Below are positions 51,846-60,894 of a stretch of DNA of 64,000 nucleotides, one piece after another. This DNA comes from CAITUY01 sp964611575. GTDB taxonomy: Bacteria > Verrucomicrobiota > Kiritimatiellia > CAIKKV01 > CAITUY01. Under the pieces are notes generated by a model. It made no database searches, had not been told where the DNA came from, and saw only the letters and a program-made list of their open reading frames with translations. The translations under genes and the position numbers were made by a program. How positions within the stretch are numbered: the first letter of the stretch is position 1; each line of letters opens with the position of its first letter. The DNA is taken from the NCBI GenBank assembly GCA_964611575.1, contig CAZTAJ010000006.1, forward strand, positions 1-64,000. Direction: 5' to 3'.

Positions 51846-53240
51846 CTATGGCATCACCGGCGCCTGTTTCGGGTTCACAACGGCGCCGTGGGTCCGGATC
51901 ACCTCCCGGTACCATTCGGCCGAATCCTTGAGCGTGCGCTTCCCGGTGGCGTAGTCCACGTAAATGATGCCGAAGCGCTGCTTGTACCCTTCGGCCCATT
52001 CGAAATTGTCCATGATGGACCAGGTGAAATAGCCTTTGACCGGGATCCCGTCGTGGCAAGCCCGGCGAAGTTCCGAAAGGTATCGCTCCATGAAGTCGAT
52101 GCGCTGCGGGTCATGGACCTTGCCGTCGAGTGACACCCAGTCCGCGTTTGCCAACCCGTTCTCCGTGACCACCACGGGAAGCTGATAGCGCTCGTGCAGG
52201 AAACGGGGCCCCCAATAAAGGGCGGAGGGAGTCACCTTCCACAGGAACATCGTGTGCGGGTAGCCGGGACGCAGGGGGACGTTCTCGGGGGCCCCGTCGG
52301 CGCCGGCGCGGACGACCGTGCCGTGGTAGATGTTGGCCCCGTAAAAGTCCAGCGGTTGACGGATGAGGTCCATGTCGCCGGACTGCACGGTCGGGGCGTC
52401 ATCCCCGAACAGGCTCAACCCGTCTTCCGGGTAACGCCCGAACAGAACGGGGTCCGCCCACCACGTGTTGTTCCAGTAATCTTTCGTGCGAACGCTGCAC
52501 GTGGCCGTTCGGGCGGCCTGGATGTCGGCGGGACTGTCGCTGGCGGGAATGAACGTGACGCCCACCGGCGCCCAGCCGATGGACGCCGGTTTCCGGGTTG
52601 CGGCCCGGATGACCTGGACGGCCTTGCCGTGGGCCATGAGGGTGTGATGGCCGGCGGTCAGCATTTCCTTCAATCCGAGTTTGTCGCCGGGCGCATGGAT
52701 GCCGTCGCGCAGCCCGAGCCCGATGAAGCACTGGGGCTCGTTCAACGTCATCCAGTTCGACACCCGGTCCGAGAGTTTGCGGGCAACCACGTCGGCGTAG
52801 TCGCCGAACCAGTTGACGCTGTCGCGATTCAGCCACCCGCCGCGGAGATACAGGTCGTAGGGCAAGTCCCAATGGAACAGCGTCACCCACGGTTCCACGC
52901 CGGCCTCCAGCAGTCCATCGACGAGTTGGTCATAGAACGCCAGACCGCGCGCGTTGACCGCCCCGGTCCCGGCGGGCATGACACGCGGCCAGGCGATGGA
53001 CAGACGGTAGGCCTTGAGTCCAATGGACTTCATCAAGGCCACGTCCTCTTTCCAGCGGTGGTAATGGTCGCAGGCAACATCGCCGGTGTGACCCTCCCAG
53101 ACCCGTCCCGGAGCCCGGCAGAACATATCCCACACGGAGGGGCCGCGCCCGTCGACGCGGGTGGCTCCTTCCACCTGGTACGAGGCAGCCGCCGCGCCCC
53201 ACGTGAAGTCCGCCGGAAAGGTCAGCGTGTCAGTCTTCAT
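51846..53240 (-). CDS. GH1 beta-glucosidase family protein
   Basis: This is a 464-residue glycoside hydrolase family 1 enzyme. The N-terminal signature is FPADFTWGAAAASYQVEG; the acid/base glutamate is E168 in TLNEP and the nucleophile is E360 in TENG. It hydrolyses beta-glucosides or related disaccharides. There is no signal peptide, so it acts on imported sugars. GAGGGGAAG upstream supports ATG 53240; a longer frame from 53282 lacks family character. It lies downstream of a TIM-barrel isomerase and an SGNH hydrolase on the same strand, forming a small sugar-use cluster. Confidence 0.95.
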   Translation of the reverse strand: MKTDTLTFPADFTWGAAAASYQVEGATRVDGRGPSVWDMFCRAPGRVWEGHTGDVACDHYHRWKEDVALMKSIGLKAYRLSIAWPRVMPAGTGAVNARGLAFYDQLVDGLLEAGVEPWVTLFHWDLPYDLYLRGGWLNRDSVNWFGDYADVVARKLSDRVSNWMTLNEPQCFIGLGLRDGIHAPGDKLGLKEMLTAGHHTLMAHGKAVQVIRAATRKPASIGWAPVGVTFIPASDSPADIQAARTATCSVRTKDYWNNTWWADPVLFGRYPEDGLSLFGDDAPTVQSGDMDLIRQPLDFYGANIYHGTVVRAGADGAPENVPLRPGYPHTMFLWKVTPSALYWGPRFLHERYQLPVVVTENGLANADWVSLDGKVHDPQRIDFMERYLSELRRACHDGIPVKGYFTWSIMDNFEWAEGYKQRFGIIYVDYATGKRTLKDSAEWYREVIRTHGAVVNPKQAPVMP

Positions 53241-53262
53241 GCGATGCTTCCCCTCACGCTCG

Positions 53263-54165
53263 TCAGACCGGGTTCGCCACAAACGAGCCGCCCCGGCACT
53301 GTTTCAGATGGTTCAAGGCGTGGACCTGCCCGGTCATCTCGAGGTCGCCGCAATAGATGGGGTCGTGCCAGCCTTCGATATCGATCGAGCCCTTGAATCC
53401 GCCGATGCGCAAGTCCGAGATGATGTCGGTCCAGTTCGAATCGCCGAAACCCGGCGTCCGGTGGAAGGCGAACCGCTTGGGCCCGGTGACGCCGTATTCA
53501 CGCACAACGTCCCAATGAATCGTGCAGTCCTTGCCGTGGACGTGAAAGATCTTCTTCACCCACCGGCGGAGCTGGGGCATCGGATCGATGAGCTTGACCA
53601 TCTGGTGGCAGGGTTCCCATTCCAGTCCGACGTTGTCGGCGGGCAGTTCATTGAACATCATCTCCCAGGCGGCGGGATATTGGGCGATGTTCCAGTCGCC
53701 GGTGGCCCAGGTGCCGCCCATGTCGCAGTTCTCGAAGGCCAGCCGCACCCCCTTGTCGGCCGCGCGCCGGGACAGGGGGCCGAACACCTTCTTATACGCC
53801 TTCATCGAGGCATCGATCGGTTTGTTGCGCAGACGGCCGGCGAATCCCGTCACCAGGTCGGTGCCGAAGAGAGGCGCATGGTCGATCAGCGCCTTCCATC
53901 CGTCGCGCGTCTTCTGGTCGTCGGGTTGGGAATCCAGGGGATTGCCGAAGATGCTGACGCTGCTGATGGTCACCCCGGAATCGCCCAGCACGTCCTTGAC
54001 CTCCCGCGCGAGTTTCTTGAGATCGGTGTCGCCCAGCGTCTTCCAGAAGGTCAGCGAGAAACTCTCGAAGCCGTGAGGCAGGATCTGCTTGATGTAGGCG
54101 GGCGCGTTCGGGCCGGAGACCAGCGTTCCAATACGGATCGTTTCCTTCGCAAGGGAGGTATTCAT
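53263..54165 (-). CDS. Sugar phosphate isomerase/epimerase-like TIM-barrel protein
   Basis: This is a 300-residue protein of the xylose-isomerase-like TIM-barrel superfamily. Segments VGLEWEPCHQM, HVHGKDC and SIDIEGWHDP carry the Glu/His/Asp pattern that binds a divalent metal in this fold. Members isomerise or epimerise sugars such as tagatose, myo-inosose or hydroxypyruvate. AAAGGACC upstream supports ATG 54165. It is 12 bp after the SGNH hydrolase gene and 22 bp before the GH1 gene. The substrate cannot be predicted. Confidence 0.88.
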   Translation of the reverse strand: MNTSLAKETIRIGTLVSGPNAPAYIKQILPHGFESFSLTFWKTLGDTDLKKLAREVKDVLGDSGVTISSVSIFGNPLDSQPDDQKTRDGWKALIDHAPLFGTDLVTGFAGRLRNKPIDASMKAYKKVFGPLSRRAADKGVRLAFENCDMGGTWATGDWNIAQYPAAWEMMFNELPADNVGLEWEPCHQMVKLIDPMPQLRRWVKKIFHVHGKDCTIHWDVVREYGVTGPKRFAFHRTPGFGDSNWTDIISDLRIGGFKGSIDIEGWHDPIYCGDLEMTGQVHALNHLKQCRGGSFVANPV

Positions 54166-54177
54166 TGACGGTCCTTT

Positions 54178-55446
54178 CTACAGTTGGGTGACAGGGACAA
54201 TTTCCACGACGTGTGCTTGCATGACCAGCGTCTTCCGGATCGCTTCAAAGAGTTCCGGCATCCTGGCCAGACGCTCCTGCAGCGCGGCGTCGCGCTTGGC
54301 GTCGACGTCCTCGACCTTGATGCCCAGGTAGTCGGGAATCTCTATTCTGGAGAGAACGATCCCGCGGAAGATCTTGTTGTGGTAGTAACTGTTCTTGGCC
54401 CTCACGGCCGTCCAGACCGCCTTCACCTGGTCGGCAATCGGCCCCCCAGCCAGAACAGCCGCCGCCAGGTTGACGCCGTCATTGAGCGCCGCACTGGAAT
54501 AGACGCCGACGTTCGTGCCGCCAAGGCGCACGTCGTACTGGCCGGCCTTGAGGCCCGTCACTTTCAAGTGGTAGTCGTTAAGGTCATCCAGGATGGGCGC
54601 CCACTCCAGGACGCTTTTGGCCTCTTCCGGAAAGAAGGGAAGCGCGTCGTCCTTCTGTTTGAATTCCACTTTGCCGGTCGCATCCACCTTCAAACCGTCA
54701 ATCGCGCAGTTGACGTTCTTGACGACCTTGCCGGAGGCGGCGTCAATCTCGACGGAGGCGACGACGGGCGGAAAACTCATGCCCTTGAGGATGGACCAGG
54801 CCATGATGGACTGGCCGGCGGGGCCGGGATGGACCGCGTCGCCGCTGAGGCGGTTTGTCGGAGCGCCGGCGCGGACTCTGTCGATGAGCGCGACGAACGG
54901 ATGGAACTGATCGACAAACAAGGCGTTCCCGTTCGTGGCGGCGATCTGTTTGACGCCCTCCGAGTACTTCTCCAGGGTCTCGTTGTAGCCTTGCATCGCC
55001 GGACCCGCTTCGTTCTTCTCAACGGGACTGGGGGTGCACCAGGCCACGCGGATGCCGGCCGCCTTGGCCTGGTCGGCGATCCCCTGCAGTCCGCCCATAT
55101 AGGTCTTGAAGGCGCCCTCGTCAAAAGCCCGGTACCCGCCATCGTTCATGCCGAAGTCGACTGTCATCGCGGTGGGGGTGTGGGACAGGACGTCACGCTT
55201 GAAACGGGAATGTCCCCCGGTGGACCGGTCGCCGCTGATGCCGACATTGATGAAGGTGATGTTCCAGGCGGGAAAGCGGGTGAGGGTCCAGGCTTCCACG
55301 TAACTGCTGTAGAGATACTGTTCCGTGATGCTGTCGCCCATCATCACCACCTTGTCGCCGTCCCTGAAGAAGAACTCGGCGCCGTTCACTGCACATGAGG
55401 CGACAACGATGGCCAGTGCAATGAGTGAGGATCTGAAACGCTTCAT
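54178..55446 (-). CDS. Secreted SGNH/GDSL hydrolase
   Basis: This is a 422-residue protein. A signal peptide (residues 1-22) is followed by SGNH blocks: MGDSITEQ (block I), VGISGDRS (block II), FGMNDGG (block III) and DAVHPGPAGQ (block V, catalytic Asp/His). A C-terminal about 180-residue beta-rich extension follows. Enzymes of this type deacetylate or de-esterify polysaccharides outside the cell. AAAGGAA upstream supports ATG 55446; a longer frame from 55515 is less likely. It is the first gene of the SGNH-isomerase-GH1 cluster. Confidence 0.93.
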   Translation of the reverse strand: MKRFRSSLIALAIVVASCAVNGAEFFFRDGDKVVMMGDSITEQYLYSSYVEAWTLTRFPAWNITFINVGISGDRSTGGHSRFKRDVLSHTPTAMTVDFGMNDGGYRAFDEGAFKTYMGGLQGIADQAKAAGIRVAWCTPSPVEKNEAGPAMQGYNETLEKYSEGVKQIAATNGNALFVDQFHPFVALIDRVRAGAPTNRLSGDAVHPGPAGQSIMAWSILKGMSFPPVVASVEIDAASGKVVKNVNCAIDGLKVDATGKVEFKQKDDALPFFPEEAKSVLEWAPILDDLNDYHLKVTGLKAGQYDVRLGGTNVGVYSSAALNDGVNLAAAVLAGGPIADQVKAVWTAVRAKNSYYHNKIFRGIVLSRIEIPDYLGIKVEDVDAKRDAALQERLARMPELFEAIRKTLVMQAHVVEIVPVTQL

Positions 55447-55571
55447 CCTGCTGATTCCTTTGTCATACAAGTTGTGCTGTCGCGACCGGCAGCGCTCCCA
55501 TAGCGCCGCCGTCAAATCAAAGATAATGCATCCCCCACCCCCTCAAACGCAACTGACAAAAGTTTCCACTT

Positions 55572-55960
55572 CAGGGCAAACGCATCTAAATTCGGCCTTT
55601 CTCTACTTCTTCTGGGTTTTCAAGCGTGGTGCGGCTGGGTGGGTGCGCCGAATTCGTGACTGGCGGATGATTTCATCGGCGTATTGCTGCGTCAGTTGGG
55701 TGAATCGCGCAAACCCGGCGATGGCGTGCTGGAGGTCGGCGACATCCTCCCTGACGACATAGCGCACGACATTGCGACCGGCCTCCCACGTCGGATGGTT
55801 CCGGGATAAGGATCGCTGGGAGGGGCTGCGCGGCATCGGCATGGTCGAGTCGGTGCGCGACGTCGGCGGGATACGCTCCTGCGAACGCCGTTGTTTCTTG
55901 GTCAGTATGGAGCCATGCCTACCTGCTGACAGTCTTGGGACTTTAGATGCGTTTGCCCTG
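55572..55960. mobile_element. Internally deleted insertion element with 19-bp inverted ends
   Basis: CAGGGCAAACGCATCTAAA (55572-55590) and its exact reverse complement (55942-55960) bound a 389-bp element. A minus-strand frame inside ends 12 bp from the left inverted repeat, as mobile-element genes often do. The element is too short for a full transposase, so it is a deletion derivative or MITE. No target-site duplication is visible next to the inverted repeats. The rest of 55447-56026 shows no gene or strong promoter. Confidence 0.75.
55603..55842 (-). pseudogene. Remnant frame inside the mobile element (possibly DUF6788-like)
   Basis: The C-terminal 60 residues (GRNVVRYVVREDVADL and LTQQYADEIIRQSR) look like real protein, with a helical basic tail. 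They recall DUF6788-type proteins that accompany some insertion sequences; this is a memory-based resemblance. No Shine-Dalgarno sequence precedes the first ATG at 55842, and the N-terminal part is missing or diverged. The frame ends just inside the left inverted repeat, so it is best read as the 3' end of a deleted element gene. Confidence 0.5.
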
Positions 55961-56026
55961 GACCGCGCAATGTCGTCCTCTGGAAGACGTAACTCCGTCT
56001 CCCGTGCGGGGGTGACGCACGGCGCC

Positions 56027-57145
56027 CTACCGGGCCAACGCCGCATGCGCTTCCTTGAGTTGCTCGCGAATGGGAATTTTCTGCGGGCATTTCGCTTCGC
56101 ACTCCCCGCAGCCGACGCAGGCATCGCCCCGTTTCCCGGGCAGCCAGGGAAGAGTGCCGAGCACTTTGTAGACACGGCGCGCGTCATCCCACAGCCCGTA
56201 GACGCGTCCCCGGTTGTAAAGATCAAAGATCGTGGCGATGGCGACCTCATGCGGACAGGGCTGGCAATACCCGCACCCCGTGCAATACAGGTTCGCCATG
56301 GCCTTGAGCCGGCTCATCTGTTCGCCGAGCAGCGCCAGATCCTCGCCCGTCAGTGTTTCGGACGACGACGCCACCCGCAGGTTCTCCTCCACGTGCTCCA
56401 GGGCGCTCATGCCGGACAACGCCACGCTCACGTGGGGATTGCCCAGCACAAACCGCAAGGCCAGTTCGGGAACCCGTTTGACGGCGGGCATCAATTGCTG
56501 AAACACATCGCTCGCGCCGCCGAGGCGGCCGCCAGCGACGGGGCCCATCACCACGACCCCGATCCCCTTCGCATGAGCCAGCGCCATCCCCTCCTCCAAC
56601 TGGCGGTCGAGCAGGTTGTATTGCAACGTGATCACCTCGGGATAGCCGGTCTCGACCACTTTCTTCAGCGCGTCGTTGGTGTCATGAAACGAACAACAGA
56701 TGTGCCGCACCAGGCCCTGGTCGCGCGCCTTTGTGATCCACCGGCTCAGACGCGGCTCAACAGCCTCCGTCCATAATTTCCAGTTCAACCCGTGGTGGTT
56801 GTAGATGTCGATATACTGGACCTGCAGCCGTTCCAGGCTGTTCTCCAGGTTTGTCCACCAGGCCTTCTCGTCCTCGCCGTAGTTGGGGTTCTTCGTGGAG
56901 AGAATGACCTTGTCGCGCCAGCCTTTGAGCGCTTCGCCCACCGCCCTCTGGCTGTCCTGATTGCAGTAGCCGACGGCCGTGTCGATGTAGTTCACGCCAC
57001 CCTCGAAGGCCCGGTGGATCATGGGGATGGCCAGTTCCCGGTTCACGCGCGCGTCCGCGCCCTCCCCGGTCATCGGGAAGCGCATGGCGCCGAACCCCAA
57101 TTGCGAAACCTTCAATCCCGTCTTGCCCAGTTGTCGATAGATCAC
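56027..57145 (-). CDS. Aldo/keto reductase with C-terminal 4Fe-4S domain
   Basis: This is a 372-residue protein. The aldo/keto reductase barrel starts at YRQLGKTGLKVSQLGFGAMR and carries the family DTAVGY segment. A C-terminal region has ferredoxin-like clusters: CTGCGYCQPCP and CVGCGECEAKCP. Such two-part proteins occur widely in anaerobes. I chose GTG 57145, preceded by GGAGGGGAG; upstream in-frame ATGs are less likely. It diverges from the PPK2 gene. It probably oxidises or reduces small aldehydes or sugars with electrons passed to ferredoxin. Confidence 0.9.
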   Translation of the reverse strand: MIYRQLGKTGLKVSQLGFGAMRFPMTGEGADARVNRELAIPMIHRAFEGGVNYIDTAVGYCNQDSQRAVGEALKGWRDKVILSTKNPNYGEDEKAWWTNLENSLERLQVQYIDIYNHHGLNWKLWTEAVEPRLSRWITKARDQGLVRHICCSFHDTNDALKKVVETGYPEVITLQYNLLDRQLEEGMALAHAKGIGVVVMGPVAGGRLGGASDVFQQLMPAVKRVPELALRFVLGNPHVSVALSGMSALEHVEENLRVASSSETLTGEDLALLGEQMSRLKAMANLYCTGCGYCQPCPHEVAIATIFDLYNRGRVYGLWDDARRVYKVLGTLPWLPGKRGDACVGCGECEAKCPQKIPIREQLKEAHAALAR

Positions 57146-57175
57146 GATGTGACTCCCCTCCGCATCAATCGTTTG

Positions 57176-57204
57176 AGTATACGGCATCCCGGCATGCGCC
57201 GCCA
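57176..57204 (-). promoter_or_regulatory. Weak candidate promoter for the aldo/keto reductase gene
   Basis: On the minus strand TATACT (57176-57181) is a good -10 box; the sequence 17 bp upstream (57199-57204, TGGCGG) is a poor -35. Leader length to GTG 57145 would be about 25 nt. This is suggestive only. Confidence 0.35.
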
Positions 57205-57224
57205 GCGGGGAATGCGGCCCGCGC

Positions 57225-57253
57225 TTGCCCTGAGTCGTCGCCAGCCTTATCAT
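57225..57253 (+). promoter_or_regulatory. Promoter of the ppk2-murG-pyrKD cluster
   Basis: TTGCCC (57225-57230) and TATCAT (57248-57253) are separated by exactly 17 bp. GGAGGA at 57264-57269 serves the ATG at 57276. Transcription would begin about 15 nt before the start codon and probably runs through the following five genes, which overlap or are spaced by at most 11 bp. Confidence 0.55.
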
Positions 57254-57275
57254 GCGGCGTATTGGAGGACTCCCC

Positions 57276-58091
57276 ATGGACCTGCTGAAGACATGCCGTA
57301 TTGATTCGGGCTCAAGGGTCGCGCTCAAGAGTTTCGACCCCGAGGCGACTTCTGGCATGGCGACGAAGGAAGAGGCCTTGAAGGCCATGACCCGCAATAT
57401 CGAGCGCCTGGCCAAGCTTCAGTACAGCCTCTACGCCGAGAACCGCCGCTCCGTCCTGATCGTGCTGCAGGCCATGGACGCAGCCGGCAAGGACGGTGTC
57501 ATCCGTCACGTCCTGTCGGGCCTCAATCCCCAGGGATGCCGCGTGACGTCCTTCAAGGTGCCCTCCGGCGAAGAACTCGCCCACGATTTCCTCTGGCGCA
57601 TCCACAAACAAACCCCGGCGTGCGGCGAAATCGGCGTGTTCAACCGCTCCCATTACGAAGACGTGCTGGTGGTACGCGTTCACAAACTGATCTCGGAATC
57701 CGAGTGCAAGGCGCGCTACGACCACATCAATGCGTTCGAGAAGTTGCTGGCCGACAGCGGCGTCACGATCTGCAAGTTCTTTCTGAATGTCAGCCGGAAG
57801 GAGCAGAAACGCCGGCTCGACGCACGACTGAACGATCCCGACCGCAACTGGAAGGTGTCCGAGGCCGACTTCATCGAGCGCCAGTACTGGAACGATTATC
57901 GCAAGGCCTACGGCGACGCGCTTTCGCGATGCAGCAAGCCGTGGGCGCCCTGGTACGTGATCCCCGCGGACAACAAGTGGTACCGGAACTACCTCGTTTC
58001 CGAGATCCTCCGGCGCACCATGGAATCCATGGACATTCGATTGCCGAAACCCAAGGTCGACATTGCCGCCCTGAAACGGACGTACGAATGA
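57276..58091 (+). CDS. ppk2: PPK2 family polyphosphate kinase
   Basis: This is a 271-residue PPK2 enzyme that phosphorylates nucleotides with polyphosphate or makes polyphosphate. Walker A is MDAAGKDG (67-74), and the lid/Walker B region is NRSHYEDVL (123-131). The size and the single-domain form fit the class that acts on AMP/ADP. GGAGGA upstream fixes ATG 57276. Its stop overlaps the murG start (ATGA). Its tight link with murG and pyrimidine genes is unusual and suggests a shared need for nucleotide supply. Confidence 0.92.
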   Translation: MDLLKTCRIDSGSRVALKSFDPEATSGMATKEEALKAMTRNIERLAKLQYSLYAENRRSVLIVLQAMDAAGKDGVIRHVLSGLNPQGCRVTSFKVPSGEELAHDFLWRIHKQTPACGEIGVFNRSHYEDVLVVRVHKLISESECKARYDHINAFEKLLADSGVTICKFFLNVSRKEQKRRLDARLNDPDRNWKVSEADFIERQYWNDYRKAYGDALSRCSKPWAPWYVIPADNKWYRNYLVSEILRRTMESMDIRLPKPKVDIAALKRTYE

Positions 58092-59170
58092 CGCCGAGGC
58101 TTCGCGTGTATGTCTCGTGCGGCGGCACGGGCGGTCACATGTTCCCCGGCCTGGCCACCGCCCAGACCCTGCTGAGCCGCCGGCATGCGGTCACCCTTCT
58201 GATCGGCGGGAAACGCATCGAAGCGTCGACCCGCCAGGCCTGGACGGGCCCCGTTGTGGTCGTGCCGGCCGAAGGACTTTCCGCCCATCCGCTCCGTCTG
58301 CCCCGCTCCCTCGTGGTGCTGGCCCGCGTGTACCGCCAGTGCCTCCGGGAGTTCCAGCAGCACCGGCCCGACGTCCTGCTGGCCATGGGCAGCTACTCGT
58401 CCGTGGGGCCTGTCCTGGCCGCGCGCCGCCTGCGCATTCCCGTGGTCCTGCACGAGGCCAACGTCATTCCCGGCCGTGCGATCGGGTGGCTGTCCCGTCT
58501 TGCGACCGTCATCGCGATCAGTTTCGATGAGACCCGGCGCTATCTTCGCCATCCCCGGCTCGAATTGACGGGGATTCCCCTCCGGCGTGAACTGGCCGCC
58601 GCCGCCCAGGCCACGGAGGAACCGCCCGTCTTCACCGTTCTGGTCATGGGCGGCAGCCAGGGCGCCCAACGCCTGAACCAGGTGGTCCCCGCCGCGCTCG
58701 CGCGCTTGCCGGGCACGAGCCGACCGGTGCGGGTCATCCATCTCGCCGGCGAGAGGGATCGCGCCGCCGTGGCAGCGATCTACGCCGGGCATCACATCGA
58801 TGGCGGGGTCCACGGATTTCTCGCCGACATGGCTTCCGCTTACCGGGAGTCCACGGTCGCGGTGTGCCGTTCGGGCGCCGCCTCGTGCGCGGAACTGGCA
58901 TTGTTCGGCATCCCCGCCATCCTGGTTCCCTACCCCCAGGCGGCCCGGGACCACCAACGCGCCAATGCCCTCGCCCTTCAGTCCACCCAGGCGGCAATCC
59001 TGCTCGACCAGGTCGACCTGACGCCCGAGAGCCTGGGCGATGCGCTGCTGTCGCTGGCCGCCGATCCGGCACTGCGCGCCGCCATGCGGCAGGCCGCCCA
59101 CGCCCGGGCGCTCCCCCAGGCCGACCGGAATCTCGCGGATTTGGTTGAACGCGCCGCGGCAAGTCGCTAG
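58088..59170 (+). CDS. murG: UDP-GlcNAc transferase MurG
   Basis: This 360-residue GT-B enzyme adds GlcNAc to lipid I to make lipid II. It shows CGGTGGHMFPGLATA (N-terminal G-loop), HEANVIPGRA, GGSQGAQRLN and the C-terminal CRSGAASCAELALFGIPAILVPYPQAARDHQ. The ATG at 58088 overlaps the ppk2 stop by 4 bp. It shows that the host makes peptidoglycan. It lies outside a dcw-type cluster: no other mur genes are near. It acts at the cytoplasmic face of the inner membrane. Confidence 0.95.
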   Translation: MTPRLRVYVSCGGTGGHMFPGLATAQTLLSRRHAVTLLIGGKRIEASTRQAWTGPVVVVPAEGLSAHPLRLPRSLVVLARVYRQCLREFQQHRPDVLLAMGSYSSVGPVLAARRLRIPVVLHEANVIPGRAIGWLSRLATVIAISFDETRRYLRHPRLELTGIPLRRELAAAAQATEEPPVFTVLVMGGSQGAQRLNQVVPAALARLPGTSRPVRVIHLAGERDRAAVAAIYAGHHIDGGVHGFLADMASAYRESTVAVCRSGAASCAELALFGIPAILVPYPQAARDHQRANALALQSTQAAILLDQVDLTPESLGDALLSLAADPALRAAMRQAAHARALPQADRNLADLVERAAASR

Positions 59171-59181
59171 CTTTGACGCCT

Positions 59182-59970
59182 ATGACGCCAACTGCCATGC
59201 ATGTTGAAGACGGCCAGGTCATGGCGCACGAACCGGTGGGCGCTTCCTACCGGCTCCTGACGCTGGCCCTTCCGGCGATCGCCGCACTCGCGCGCCCCGG
59301 CCAATTCGTGCACCTGCGCCTCGCCATGTTGCAGGACGCCGTCCTCCGCCGCCCCTTCAGCATTTACCGCGTCGAGGGCGCGCATCTGTCCCTCCTCTAC
59401 AAGTCGGTGGGCCGCGGCACCGCCGCGATGAAGGACCTGCACCCGGGCGCCGTGCTCAGCGCCATCGGGCCCCTGGGCAACGGGTTTCCGCAACCCGATG
59501 CCGCCTCCGTCCCCGTGTGCGTGGCCGGCGGCTATGGCGTCGCCCCCCTCTCCTTTTTCGCACGCCGGCTCGGGCGCCCCGGCGTGCTCTTCGTCGGCGG
59601 CGCCGGCGGACACGACATCCTCTGCCTGGAGGATTTCAACGCTTTGGGCTGGGATATTCATGTGGCCACCGAAGATGGTTCGATCGGCACCCGCGGCCTG
59701 GTAACCGCGCCCCTGGATGCCTGGCTGGCCGGGCGGCAGGACGCCATCGAGTTCTTCGCCTGCGGGCCGAACGGCCTCCTCAAGGCCGTCGGGGAGCGGG
59801 CCTTGCGCGGCAACTGGAAAGCCTGGCTGTCCATCGACCGGCATATGGGCTGCGGTGTGGGCGCCTGCCTGGCCTGCGTCCAGAAGATCCGCAAAGACGG
59901 CGTCGAAGTCCTCCTGCGTGTCTGCAAGGAAGGCCCCGTATTCGAGGCGCAGACCGTGGTATGGGAGTAG
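59182..59970 (+). CDS. pyrK: Dihydroorotate dehydrogenase electron-transfer subunit PyrK
   Basis: This is a 262-residue flavoprotein with an FAD-binding domain (RRPFSIYRVEG), an NAD-binding domain (GGYGVAPLSFFARRL) and a C-terminal 2Fe-2S site (MGCGVGACLACV followed by a later CKEG cysteine). With PyrD it forms class 1B dihydroorotate dehydrogenase, using NAD as acceptor in pyrimidine synthesis. TTG at 59173 is an alternative start; ATG 59182 is preferred. The spacing to pyrD is 6 bp. All cluster cysteines appear present. Confidence 0.92.
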   Translation: MTPTAMHVEDGQVMAHEPVGASYRLLTLALPAIAALARPGQFVHLRLAMLQDAVLRRPFSIYRVEGAHLSLLYKSVGRGTAAMKDLHPGAVLSAIGPLGNGFPQPDAASVPVCVAGGYGVAPLSFFARRLGRPGVLFVGGAGGHDILCLEDFNALGWDIHVATEDGSIGTRGLVTAPLDAWLAGRQDAIEFFACGPNGLLKAVGERALRGNWKAWLSIDRHMGCGVGACLACVQKIRKDGVEVLLRVCKEGPVFEAQTVVWE

Positions 59971-59976
59971 ACCGGC

Positions 59977-60894
59977 ATGACAACCCCGCAACTGGAGATC
60001 CAACTGGCCGGCATCCGGATGAAGAATCCGGTCATGGTGGCGTCGGGCACCTTCGGCTACGGTCCCGAATACGCCGACCTGGTCGACCTCAACCAACTCG
60101 GCGCCATCGTGGTCAAGGGCATCAGTCTCGAACCCTGGGGCGGCAACCGCACCCCGCGCCTGGTGGAAGTGCCGGGTGGACTGCTCAACGCCATCGGCCT
60201 CCAGAACCCGGGCGTGCAGGGATTCATCGATAAGTACATGCCCTTTCTCCGCCGTCACGACGTACCGGTCATCGTCAATATCTGGGGCAAGACGGCCGAA
60301 GAGTATGCCGAGGTCGCCGCCCGTTTCGATCAGGTGGACGGGGTGGCCGGCCTGGAAATCAACATCTCGTGCCCCAATCTCAAAGCCGGCGGCAGTGCGT
60401 TCGGCACGAACCTGGACGCGACGGCCCGCGTCGTGTCGGCGGTCCGCAAGCGAACCCGGCTGCCGATTATTCCCAAACTCGCGCCGAACGTGTCGGATAT
60501 CGCCGCCTTTGCGCGCGTGTGCGTGGACAACGGCGCCGATGCCTTGTCCCTCATCAATTCGTTTCCGGCCATGGCGATCGACATCGAAACCCGGCGCCCG
60601 CTCCTGGCCAACGTCACGGGCGGCCTGAGCGGTCCGGCGATTCATCCGATTGCCGTGAAGCTGGTGTACGAGACGGCCCGGGCGGTCAAGATTCCGCTGA
60701 TCGCCCTCGGCGGCATCACGCAGGCGCAGCAGGCGATCGAGTTCATGATCGCCGGCGCCACGGCGGTCGCCGTGGGCACTGCCAACTTCACCGAGCCCCA
60801 GACGGCCATCCGGGTGATTCACGGTCTGCAACGCTACCTTGAATCGCACCACCTGGCGTCCGCCGGGGCGCTGACCGGCACGGTGCGCCTGTGA
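59977..60894 (+). CDS. pyrD: Dihydroorotate dehydrogenase PyrD (class 1B)
   Basis: This is a 305-residue FMN TIM-barrel enzyme. It opens with MKNPVMVASGTFGYGPEY and contains the NISCPNLKAGG loop with the class-1B catalytic cysteine, plus a C-terminal GGITQAQQAIEFMIAGATAV phosphate-binding region. It oxidises dihydroorotate to orotate in the cytoplasm with PyrK. The stop overlaps the GTG start of the following gene. Together with PyrK it gives a complete NAD-linked class 1B enzyme. Confidence 0.95.
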   Translation: MTTPQLEIQLAGIRMKNPVMVASGTFGYGPEYADLVDLNQLGAIVVKGISLEPWGGNRTPRLVEVPGGLLNAIGLQNPGVQGFIDKYMPFLRRHDVPVIVNIWGKTAEEYAEVAARFDQVDGVAGLEINISCPNLKAGGSAFGTNLDATARVVSAVRKRTRLPIIPKLAPNVSDIAAFARVCVDNGADALSLINSFPAMAIDIETRRPLLANVTGGLSGPAIHPIAVKLVYETARAVKIPLIALGGITQAQQAIEFMIAGATAVAVGTANFTEPQTAIRVIHGLQRYLESHHLASAGALTGTVRL

